64,000 nt of DNA, from positions 1 to 64,000 of the forward strand of contig JAFAYI010000030.1 in NCBI GenBank assembly GCA_019240475.1. The letters are read 5' to 3'. Shown here one piece after another: positions 53,685-61,347 of the stretch. The translations under genes were made by a program, and so were the position numbers. This DNA comes from Acidobacteriaceae bacterium. Lineage in GTDB: Bacteria; Acidobacteriota; Terriglobia; Bryobacterales; Bryobacteraceae. Within the stretch, counting starts at the first letter, position 1, and each line of letters starts with the position of its first letter. The notes beneath the pieces were generated by a model. It was given only the letters and a program-made list of their open reading frames with translations. It was not told the origin of the DNA and searched no databases.

Positions 53685-54309
53685 AGACAGTCTCTCTCCA
53701 GAAAGTTCATCCTCAAAGCCGGAGTACCGTCCCCGCGGGAGCATTTTGCCCCCGTGCCACAGCCTTCTCTCAAGGCTTTGACGGCCGCGCCTAATGGCGC
53801 AATGTATCGGCCCTGGATAAGCATTGTCCAGTAAATCGCATATAATATATGTGTATTAGGTATGTAAATAGATATTTCTGTGTTAAATGCGATTTTACGC
53901 TTGACGTATTTGGGCGATTGGCATATTCTGAATGCGGGATGTGGAGCGCATTACGGAGTTGGGGCGCTCTGCCGAACGCAAGTCAGGAGTTTTCGTTTTG
54001 TTAAGTTTGCCGCCTTCCAGAATGCAATGCGCCTTTGCCTTAACTGTTCACCGTCGCGCACCCTAGATTGCTACTAAGCGATTAGAACCAAAGGTACTTT
54101 CCCGAAAGGCTCATCGACGGTCGACCGGGGCAAACCGCTGCTGGAAACGCCACGTTCCCTATCTAGAAAGCCCGTCATGTGTGCGCCAATCTGTGGCGCA
54201 TCCCGCGAGCAAAGTGAAACAATTGAGGCGTCGGTCATTGATTGCGGCGCTTTAACTCGAACAGATAATACCTTGCATTAACCCGGTGTAATTCTACAGT
54301 AGAGGCGTT
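53685..54309. other. Intergenic region between the two RiPP modules
   Basis: About 625 bases, AT-rich around 53835-53895. It contains a good promoter (53901-53929) for the radical SAM operon. A 65-codon frame at 53880-54077 has no recognisable domain or ribosome site and looks like chance. The putative transcript leader is about 370 bases. Confidence 0.5.
53901..53929 (+). promoter_or_regulatory. Sigma-70-like promoter of radical SAM RiPP operon
   Basis: TTGACG (53901-53906), a 17-base spacer and TATTCT (53924-53929) match the housekeeping consensus well. The next gene on the strand is the first radical SAM enzyme. Confidence 0.55.
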
Positions 54310-55767
54310 ATGGCGGCTGAAAATACAATTGACCGATCAGAAATCAGAAATGTATCTGGATCGGACGAAATAAGGTTCGTAAAGAAGCGTCTCCCGTTCC
54401 GGCAAATTGGTCCTTATTCCATCATTCACCGCGGCGCCGCTAGAGTTTGTCTCGATGAGTCGGGAACCCAACTCTGGTCACTCATCGACGGCAGTCGGAG
54501 CGCTAAAGAAATAGCCCTAGAGACGATCGATGGTTCTGAAGAAACATGGTCCGAGGTTCAGCCAGTTGTTAACCGGTTTCTTGAGCAGTTGCACCGCCTC
54601 GGGTTGATCGAGCTCAAAGACTCTACGGCATCTCCCCTTCCGGCGGCCGTTGGCGTTTCGGAGATGGGTTCTTCGAGGCCTTCCGCGCCCCCGGGTTTGC
54701 TAAGGCCTGTTCAAGACGAGTGCAGCACTCCCAAGAGCTCGAATTTCGAACCGAAAACACTCTCTCAGAGGATCGATCAGTTTTATTGGAGCAACTTCTT
54801 TATTCAGAAGATGCATCTGGAAGTTACTTATCGCTGTAACTTTCGCTGCGTTCACTGTTACAACACGACTCATGCCGGCGCAGAAAATGAGTTGAGCTTT
54901 GCCCAGTGGGAGCGTGTGCTCGATCAGCTTGCGGGCTTAGGCTGCTACCTGCTGACCTTTACAGGCGGCGAATTGTTTGTTCGGAAGGACACCGTATCCC
55001 TCTTGGAGGCCGCGGCCAGCCGAGGGTTCACTTTTCGAGTAAACACGAATGCGTCGTTGATCGACGATCGGATGATCGAGCGATTGGAGCCGCTGCGGCC
55101 GTTCATTCAATCCTTCGATATTAGCGTTTACGGCGCGACGGCGGAAGTTCACGATGCGCTGGCGCGACGTCCCGGCTCGCACGGCGCCACGATGCGAGGA
55201 ATTACCGCGCTGAAGGCGGCCAATTTTCCCTTAGTGGCAAAGTTTGTGACGTTGCGCGACAACTTCACCGGGGTTGACCGTTTCGAAGAGGACATGCGCG
55301 GTCTTGGCATAACTTCGGTGATACATACGGGCTCCGTGATTCCGCAAACCAACCGGAACACGGCGCCGCTCGTTCAGATTTTGACGGACTCGCAGTACGA
55401 ACACTTTCTGCAAACTCGATCCGTGATCGGCAGTTCTGATCCGGGGCATTGCAAACCGGGTCATGTGCGGGGCGCCGTTACTCCCGACGGGCACGTCAGC
55501 CCCTGCGAGTGGCTGACCGATTTCAAGCTTGGCGATCTTCGCCAGCAGCCGCTTCGAGAGATCTGGTACGGGTCGGAATTTGCTGCGTTCCGAAAAGTTT
55601 TCGAGCAGGAGAGCGAATGCGATCCGTGCGGCTTGCGCCCGGGTTGCAACCGATGTCCTGCGCATTCCTACCTCGAAACGGGGAATCTTCTGCATTGCGC
55701 TCCTGTGCAGCAGCGCCAGGCGCAAATGCTTTTCGATTATCAGGCGCGTCAAGCCGTCGCCGTATGA
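54310..55767 (+). CDS. PqqD-radical SAM-SPASM peptide maturase 1
   Basis: A 485-residue radical SAM enzyme. Residues ~20-105 resemble a PqqD-like precursor-recognition domain (IIHRGAARVCLDESGTQLWSLIDG). The radical SAM core has LEVTYRCNFRCVHCYNT (CxxxCxxC) and LTFTGGELFVRKD. The C-terminal SPASM region has cysteines in CEWL, ECDPCGLRPGCNRCPAH and LLHCAP for two auxiliary clusters. Such enzymes make carbon-carbon, carbon-oxygen or thioether bonds in ribosomal peptides. AGAGGCG lies upstream of the ATG. Its end overlaps an in-frame ATG of the next gene. Confidence 0.92.
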   Translation: MAAENTIDRSEIRNVSGSDEIRFVKKRLPFRQIGPYSIIHRGAARVCLDESGTQLWSLIDGSRSAKEIALETIDGSEETWSEVQPVVNRFLEQLHRLGLIELKDSTASPLPAAVGVSEMGSSRPSAPPGLLRPVQDECSTPKSSNFEPKTLSQRIDQFYWSNFFIQKMHLEVTYRCNFRCVHCYNTTHAGAENELSFAQWERVLDQLAGLGCYLLTFTGGELFVRKDTVSLLEAAASRGFTFRVNTNASLIDDRMIERLEPLRPFIQSFDISVYGATAEVHDALARRPGSHGATMRGITALKAANFPLVAKFVTLRDNFTGVDRFEEDMRGLGITSVIHTGSVIPQTNRNTAPLVQILTDSQYEHFLQTRSVIGSSDPGHCKPGHVRGAVTPDGHVSPCEWLTDFKLGDLRQQPLREIWYGSEFAAFRKVFEQESECDPCGLRPGCNRCPAHSYLETGNLLHCAPVQQRQAQMLFDYQARQAVAV

Positions 55768-55784
55768 CCTTCAGGAGTGAGCCA

Positions 55785-57218
55785 ATGCTATCTGCCCAGT
55801 CGGTTTCTTCGCTATCAGTGACGATCGCGCCTCATATCGGCGTTCGCACGATCGGTAGCAAGCTTTGCCTCATCAACCAGCGCCGCCGCGAAATTTGGCT
55901 GTGCGCCGGAATCAGCGGCCGCATCTGGAATTCGCTTTCAGCCGGCGAAGCTGTGCCCGCCATTGTTGAGTCCATCGCGAACAGATTTCGAGTGCCCGCG
56001 GATAAAGTGTCGCGCGACACGCTGCAATTCGTACAGCAGCTTTGGCAGCGGGAATTAATCGAAGTCGCTGGCTGGCACAGGCAACCGGAGGCGGCGGAGG
56101 CGCGCGAAGCCGCCCACAACCAAACGGGCCATCTCTATGAGGAGGCGCTGAAGGCATCGGTTCTTTTTCGCGTGTGGCTCGACCTGCTGATCCCTTGCAA
56201 CCTCCGGTGCCGCCATTGTTATCTCGACTTTTCGGAAACCGAGGTCGTTCCGCTCGCCGAGGTTTACTCTCGGATGGACCAGCTCGCCGAACACGGTTGT
56301 CCGGAGATCGTCCTCACGGGCGGCGAGATCTTCCTGAGGCGAGACCTTCTGGATATCGTCGCCTATGCCCAGTCGAAAGGGTTCTTATTCGACCTCTATA
56401 CAAATGGGAACTTCATCGACGAACGTAAGGCCGACGCGCTGGCGCGGCATCTCGTCTCAACCGTCCAAATCAGCGTTTACGGGACCACCGCGGCCATTCA
56501 CGAGTCCATCACCAGGAAACCTGGCACATTCAATAAGAGCATTCGCGCCGCTCGCTTGCTCATCGAGCGCGGCATTCCCGTCCGCCTTCAATGCCATGTT
56601 CAGCAGGATAATTTCGAAGACGCTTTCCGGTTCCCGGAGTTCGCTCGCAGCTTGGGCGCCGAGCACCAGTTCGACACCAAGCTCGTCCCCAATCGCGACG
56701 GATCGAAAGAGCTGTTGCGGTTCGGCGTGAGCGTCGGGCAGCAGGCCGAGCTATATCGCGCCGGACTTATTAAGCGCGAGACGAAATTCGTCTGCACGGC
56801 CGCCGCTTCGAAGGCGAGAATCAACGCGCACGGCGATATTTATCCATGCGAGCTGATGAACACTGTCACGCTCGGAAATCTTCGGAAAGAAAGTCTGAAA
56901 GAGATTTGGGCCTCGCAGCGGCGCGCGGCTCTGCGGCGGCAGATTCTCGATTACAAGCCTAAGCGTTGTGGCGGTTGTTCGCACACATCCGACTGCGAGC
57001 CTTGCGCGGCCATGCGAGGTTTCGAGCAACCCAATCACATGGATGCGCCGATTTCCGAGTCGTGCCTGCTCACTGCTGCTTCGCTCGCCGCCCAAGGGCG
57101 CGCCATTCCCGCCGGTGTTCAGGAATTCGGTGACGATTGCATCGCGGCGATCCAGCACTCCGATCCCGCGCGTGCGTTAACGCCTTTGATCCAGATCATG
57201 AGCGCTCGTGTTTCATGA
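55785..57218 (+). CDS. PqqD-radical SAM-SPASM peptide maturase 2
   Basis: A 477-residue paralogue of maturase 1. The N-terminal ~100 residues are PqqD-like. The core has LDLLIPCNLRCRHCYLDFS and IVLTGGEIFLRRD. The SPASM part has cysteines in VCTAAAS, IYPCELMN and CGGCSHTSDCEPC. The ATG at 55785 is chosen because AGGAG lies 7 bases upstream; an ATG at 55764 (ATGA overlap) would add seven residues. Two different SPASM enzymes suggest two steps on one peptide or a two-enzyme complex. Confidence 0.92.
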   Translation: MLSAQSVSSLSVTIAPHIGVRTIGSKLCLINQRRREIWLCAGISGRIWNSLSAGEAVPAIVESIANRFRVPADKVSRDTLQFVQQLWQRELIEVAGWHRQPEAAEAREAAHNQTGHLYEEALKASVLFRVWLDLLIPCNLRCRHCYLDFSETEVVPLAEVYSRMDQLAEHGCPEIVLTGGEIFLRRDLLDIVAYAQSKGFLFDLYTNGNFIDERKADALARHLVSTVQISVYGTTAAIHESITRKPGTFNKSIRAARLLIERGIPVRLQCHVQQDNFEDAFRFPEFARSLGAEHQFDTKLVPNRDGSKELLRFGVSVGQQAELYRAGLIKRETKFVCTAAASKARINAHGDIYPCELMNTVTLGNLRKESLKEIWASQRRAALRRQILDYKPKRCGGCSHTSDCEPCAAMRGFEQPNHMDAPISESCLLTAASLAAQGRAIPAGVQEFGDDCIAAIQHSDPARALTPLIQIMSARVS

Positions 57219-57295
57219 ACAGGATCATCACGCCGTCCTTTGCGGGCGGCTCGGCGCCGTGGTTGTATGCGGCGCGAATTCGCAAATCCAACTGA
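57215..57295 (+). CDS. Possible 26-residue peptide, coupled to maturase 2
   Basis: A 26-codon frame whose ATG overlaps the maturase 2 stop (ATGA). It encodes MNRIITPSFAGGSAPWLY followed by a basic end. The overlap allows coupled translation, but there is no other support, and it lies just before the much better precursor at 57312. It may be chance. Confidence 0.25.
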   Translation: MNRIITPSFAGGSAPWLYAARIRKSN

Positions 57296-57311
57296 AAGGA
57301 GGTGACACGTA

Positions 57312-57407
57312 ATGGAAGAGCAATATTTGGAACCGACGGTGGAAGTCAGCGCCGGCTCGGCTGATTCGAGCAGTGAATCCGTGATCATCTGCGTATCGGG
57401 CTGCTAA
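57312..57407 (+). CDS. 31-residue RiPP precursor peptide
   Basis: A very short gene with a near-perfect ribosome site (AAAGGAGGTGA, 5 bases from the ATG). The product starts MEEQYLEPTVEVS, has a Ser/Asp/Gly-rich middle and ends SVIICVSGC. Position between tandem radical SAM-SPASM enzymes and an exporter makes it the likely substrate. The C-terminal Cys-Val-Ser-Gly-Cys and Ser residues offer thioether or C-C cross-link sites. No double-glycine motif is visible, and the exporter next door lacks a C39 peptidase, so the leader is probably removed by another protease. I recognise no described precursor class. Confidence 0.8.
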   Translation: MEEQYLEPTVEVSAGSADSSSESVIICVSGC

Positions 57408-57433
57408 CCGCGTCCCCTGCGCTTGAAGAAGTG

Positions 57434-57479
57434 CCAGAGGACATCGCGCAGCGGTTAGCCCTGTCACGATGTCCTCTGG
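57434..57479 (+). terminator. Strong intra-operon hairpin after precursor gene
   Basis: CCAGAGGACATCG (57434-57446) and CGATGTCCTCTGG (57467-57479) are perfect 13-bp complements with a 20-base loop, 27 bases after the precursor stop and 36 before the exporter start. No T tract follows, so it may act as partial terminator or 3'-end stabiliser to boost precursor mRNA relative to enzyme mRNA. Confidence 0.6.
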
Positions 57480-57514
57480 TCAAACCCAAACGATTGGTTA
57501 GAACTGGATCGACG

Positions 57515-59314
57515 ATGAGTTCGCTCAAGACTCCGCAGCAGCAGCAGCTTTACACCCTGGCCGCTATCGGCAAACGGCTGCTGCCATTTGCTCGCCCATA
57601 TTTCGGCAAATATGTGGTCGGGCTCGCGCTGCTGATTGTCACGGCGCTGCTGACGCTGCTGCCGCCCTTCCTGCTGAAGCTGATGATTGATTCCGGCATC
57701 CACGGAAAGAACTTCGCGGCTCTGAACCTCTTTGCGGCGGCCTCCATTCTCGTCATCATCCTGGCAAGCTTCAGCCGCGGCATCATGGAATATCTGTTGG
57801 AGTGGCTGAGCGCCCACTTTATAGCCGATGTGCGCGAGACCCTCTTCGAGCATGTACTGCGGCAATCGATGGAATTCTTCGGCGCTTCGAAGGCCGGCGA
57901 TATCGTAAGCCGGCTTCGCGTCGATATCACGGCGGTCTACGGCGTTCTAGTAAATACCTTCCTGGGCGCCATCAGCGAGATAAGTCAAATTGTTGGTATT
58001 TCTATATTTCTGCTCTATCTCAATTGGCGGCTCGGGTTAGTGGCGCTGTCGTTTGTGCCGGTCCTTATCGTAGTTCTGAGGCGCTCCGGGCGTCGCCTCC
58101 ACAGCTTGAGCGTAACAGTACGAGACAAGGATGCCGGGCTGCAGGAATTCTTCCAGGAACGGATGAACTATGTGTCGACCGTTAAGCTGTTTCACCGCGA
58201 GGCATTCGAGAAGAGAGGTCATCGCTCCATTAGCGAGGAGGTCATCCGCGTTATCCTGGCCCGCGTAAAGTACAAGTTCCGATCGCTGTTCTTTGTAGCT
58301 GGACTTACTTCCATCGCGGGCATTCTAGTCATGTGGTACGGCGGAGCTCTGGTGATTACAGCCGGAATGACATTCGGCGCTCTATTCGCGTTCTATGTCT
58401 ACACCACTCGGCTGTACTCGCCGGTCCAGTCCCTTGTGAATCGCAGCATCGATATTTACAACGGGGTGGCCTCCGTACAACGCATCCTCGAGTATCTGGA
58501 TCTGCGGCCGGCAATTGCCGAGCCGAGAGTTCCCATCGCGCTGCGCGCCCCGCGCGGGGCAATCGAGTTCGATTCAATCGATTTCACCTATCCAAATGCC
58601 TCCGAGCCGGTCTTCCGGCAGTTGAGTCTGGTGATCGAGCCGGGCGAGACCGTCGCCTTTGTGGGTTCAAGCGGGGCAGGGAAGACGACGCTCGCCCACC
58701 TTCTTTGCCGGCTCTATGACGTCGACTCGGGCGCGATACGCATCGACGGAATCGACATCCGCGACCTTTCTTTTGAAGACCTTTATTCGGCGGTCGGCAT
58801 TGTTCCTCAGGACACAGCGATGTTCAACGCCTCAGTCGAAGACAACATTCGCTATGGACGTCCGGATGCCTCCCCCGAAGAGGTAGTGAGCGCGGCGACA
58901 GCGGCGGAGATTCACTCGTTTCTCTCGCGCCTGCCTGCCGGGTACCGCACGATCGTAGGGCCTCGAGGCATGAAGCTGTCGGGGGGCCAGCGGCAACGCC
59001 TCGCGCTTGCGCGCATGCTCTTGAAGGACGCCGCCATTTGGATACTCGACGAATTTACCTCTTCGCTCGATTCGCAATCAGAAGCTCTAGTGTTCGAAAA
59101 TCTCGACCCGCTGTTGCGCGATAAGACCGCTATCGTGATCGCCCATCGGCTTTCGACCATCGTCGCCGCGGATCGCGTTGTGGTGCTGCAGGACGGGCGC
59201 ATCGCAGAGATCGGAACGCATCGGGAACTCTACGGCAAGGGGGGCCTCTATCGACGGTTTTTCGACCGCCAATCTCCGGTTATGCACGATTCTCTACTGA
59301 CGCGCGTGGGGTGA
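57515..59314 (+). CDS. ABC exporter (transmembrane plus ATPase)
   Basis: A 599-residue half-transporter fusion. It has six membrane helices (residues ~30-300), then an ATPase domain with Walker A FVGSSGAGKTT, signature LSGGQRQRLALARML, and Walker B IWILDEFTSSLD. There is no C39 peptidase domain, unlike the exporter at 49878. The ATG at 57515 is preferred; the frame opens at a GTG (57431) inside the hairpin region. It most likely exports the mature 31-residue peptide or gives self-protection. Confidence 0.92.
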   Translation: MSSLKTPQQQQLYTLAAIGKRLLPFARPYFGKYVVGLALLIVTALLTLLPPFLLKLMIDSGIHGKNFAALNLFAAASILVIILASFSRGIMEYLLEWLSAHFIADVRETLFEHVLRQSMEFFGASKAGDIVSRLRVDITAVYGVLVNTFLGAISEISQIVGISIFLLYLNWRLGLVALSFVPVLIVVLRRSGRRLHSLSVTVRDKDAGLQEFFQERMNYVSTVKLFHREAFEKRGHRSISEEVIRVILARVKYKFRSLFFVAGLTSIAGILVMWYGGALVITAGMTFGALFAFYVYTTRLYSPVQSLVNRSIDIYNGVASVQRILEYLDLRPAIAEPRVPIALRAPRGAIEFDSIDFTYPNASEPVFRQLSLVIEPGETVAFVGSSGAGKTTLAHLLCRLYDVDSGAIRIDGIDIRDLSFEDLYSAVGIVPQDTAMFNASVEDNIRYGRPDASPEEVVSAATAAEIHSFLSRLPAGYRTIVGPRGMKLSGGQRQRLALARMLLKDAAIWILDEFTSSLDSQSEALVFENLDPLLRDKTAIVIAHRLSTIVAADRVVVLQDGRIAEIGTHRELYGKGGLYRRFFDRQSPVMHDSLLTRVG

Positions 59315-59315
59315 T

Positions 59316-61301
59316 ATGACGCAGGAAACGCCCATCAATCGAGTCGCCCTCGTTTACATGCCGTGGGGCTCTATATCACGTCCCTCGATAGCCGCCGGCA
59401 TTCTAAAACGCTGCGCCGCCGAAGCGGGATTCCCAGCCGACGTGCATTATTTGAATCTGCGTTTCGCGCGCCTGGTCGGGCTTCAGCTCTATGAATCGAC
59501 GTCGAATTGCTCGGCTTTCTATCCTGAATGGTTCTTCTCGACTCATCTATTTGGTCCCGCGGGATTGGGCCTGGTTGAGAACAGCCTGAGTCAGCTACAG
59601 GCGACCGCGGAGGGTCGGGAAATGGCGGCCGAAGTGGCGCGGGTAACGGGTAACTCACAAAATTGCCAGCGTGTCGCGGATGCGGTGCCGGCGTTCATTG
59701 AGGAATGTCTGACTCGCATCGACTGGAGCGTTTATCGCGTAGTCGGTTTTTCAGTCACCTTCGCGCAGACGTTGGCCTCTCTCTTGCTCGCACGCCGCCT
59801 GAAAGAGAAATATCCCAAACTGTCGATCGTTTTCGGCGGCGCAAATGTCGATGCCGAGATGGGCGTCGAGCTACTTCGCGGGTGCGACTGGATCGATTAT
59901 GTCGTGCATGGGGAAGCCGAGCACGCCTTCCCACGCCTCCTGCGCGAGATCTGCGGCAGCGAGCCTCCGAACCCGGTCGCGGGTGTCTCCGGGCGCCGGA
60001 ATGGGTCCGTGGAATGCCGCCATCGCACGGCTGAGCCGCTCGCCGATCTGAACCAGTCTCCGGCGCCCGACTATGGCGAGTATTTCCGCGACGCCGAACG
60101 GCTCGGCATCGATAAGCAGTTCAACATTGTTCTTCCTTTCGAATCGTCTCGAGGATGCTGGTGGGGCGCCAAGAAGCATTGCACATTTTGCGGGCTGAAT
60201 GGAGGCACGATGGCCTTCCGCAGTAAGGACCCGCATCGAGTCTACGAGGAGTTGCTCGACCTCTCACGCCGTCACCGCTGTTTGAACCTCAATGCGGTCG
60301 ATAACATTCTCGACATGCACTACTTCAAGAACCTGCTGCCGAGGTTGGCCGAAGCCGACGCCGATATCTCTCTGTTTTATGAAGTCAAGGCGAATCTCAC
60401 CCGCGAGCAGGTTCGCGACATGGCCGCCGCCGGCATTACCCGCATTCAGCCAGGAATCGAGAGCCTAAGCTCCGAATTGCTGCGCCTCATGCGCAAGGGC
60501 GTCACGGCGCTTCAGAACATTCAACTTCTCAAGTGGTGCTTCGAATACGGGATCGAACCATCCTGGAACATATTGTTCGGATTCCCCGATGAGCAGCCTG
60601 TTTACTATGAAGGCTACGCGCAGCTAATGCGGAGGCTTACTCATTTAACGCCGCCAGAAGGGCTTTCCTCTATCATATTCGAGCGGTTCAGTCCTTATCA
60701 TTTCGAGCGCTCACAGTTTAAACTGCGCTTGTCCCCACTTAGTAAGTACCGTTTTCTATATCCTGAGAGTGTATTTAACTTCGCGGACCTTGCTTACTAC
60801 TTTGAGGGTAAGTGGGAGGGACAAAGCGAGGATCATTTTTCATATGTGCCGGAACTTGAAGCTGCGTTCGAAGAATGGCGCGGACTGTGGCGCTCGACAA
60901 AACCCGTGTTTCACTTCGAGCGCGGCCCCGGATTTCTCATCCTTCACGATAGCCGCCCGGAGCAGCCGGGAGCAGAGCCGCGGCTTCGGCGTCTCAAACT
61001 GAACGAAATTCAAAGCGAAATCTATCTCTACTGCGACCAGGGACGCGCGCTCTCTTCTATCTGCGCCATGCTTTCTCAGCGGTTCCCAGGCGCTATGCCG
61101 GAGTCTCAGATAGAAGGACTGCTGAATGAATTCGTGGAACGCAGGCTTATGTACCGAGAGGGGAATCGGTTTCTCTCTTTAGCCGTCCGCAAGCATCCGC
61201 GACCCATGCAGTACGGCACGGGCGTCGTCCGGCCTCAAACAGTGGAAGCGGCGCTTGTTCCGGCGCCCTCCGGCGGTGCTCGCCTGAATGTCTTACAGTA
61301 G
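59316..61301 (+). CDS. Cobalamin-binding radical SAM RiPP maturase (TIGR03975-like)
   Basis: A 661-residue enzyme. The N-terminal ~200 residues are a B12-binding-like domain (VALVYMPWGS, VGFSVTFAQT, IVFGGANVDAEMG). The radical SAM motif is SRGCWWGAKKHCTFCGLNG, the signature of the RiPP maturation radical SAM protein 1 family, and PSWNILFGFPDE follows. The last ~100 residues resemble a PqqD-like domain (LNEIQSEIYLYCDQGRALSS). B12-radical SAM enzymes often methylate unactivated carbon. It follows the exporter by one base, so it is in the same operon and likely acts on the same peptide. Confidence 0.9.
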   Translation: MTQETPINRVALVYMPWGSISRPSIAAGILKRCAAEAGFPADVHYLNLRFARLVGLQLYESTSNCSAFYPEWFFSTHLFGPAGLGLVENSLSQLQATAEGREMAAEVARVTGNSQNCQRVADAVPAFIEECLTRIDWSVYRVVGFSVTFAQTLASLLLARRLKEKYPKLSIVFGGANVDAEMGVELLRGCDWIDYVVHGEAEHAFPRLLREICGSEPPNPVAGVSGRRNGSVECRHRTAEPLADLNQSPAPDYGEYFRDAERLGIDKQFNIVLPFESSRGCWWGAKKHCTFCGLNGGTMAFRSKDPHRVYEELLDLSRRHRCLNLNAVDNILDMHYFKNLLPRLAEADADISLFYEVKANLTREQVRDMAAAGITRIQPGIESLSSELLRLMRKGVTALQNIQLLKWCFEYGIEPSWNILFGFPDEQPVYYEGYAQLMRRLTHLTPPEGLSSIIFERFSPYHFERSQFKLRLSPLSKYRFLYPESVFNFADLAYYFEGKWEGQSEDHFSYVPELEAAFEEWRGLWRSTKPVFHFERGPGFLILHDSRPEQPGAEPRLRRLKLNEIQSEIYLYCDQGRALSSICAMLSQRFPGAMPESQIEGLLNEFVERRLMYREGNRFLSLAVRKHPRPMQYGTGVVRPQTVEAALVPAPSGGARLNVLQ

Positions 61302-61347
61302 CCCGTGCAGATAACGTTGCGTTCGAGGAAACAGGAACAATAGAATT

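Noticed and set aside
53880..54077. 65-codon frame between the two RiPP modules
   Set aside because: It spans the best promoter in the region, has no ribosome site and shows no leader-like or core-like pattern.
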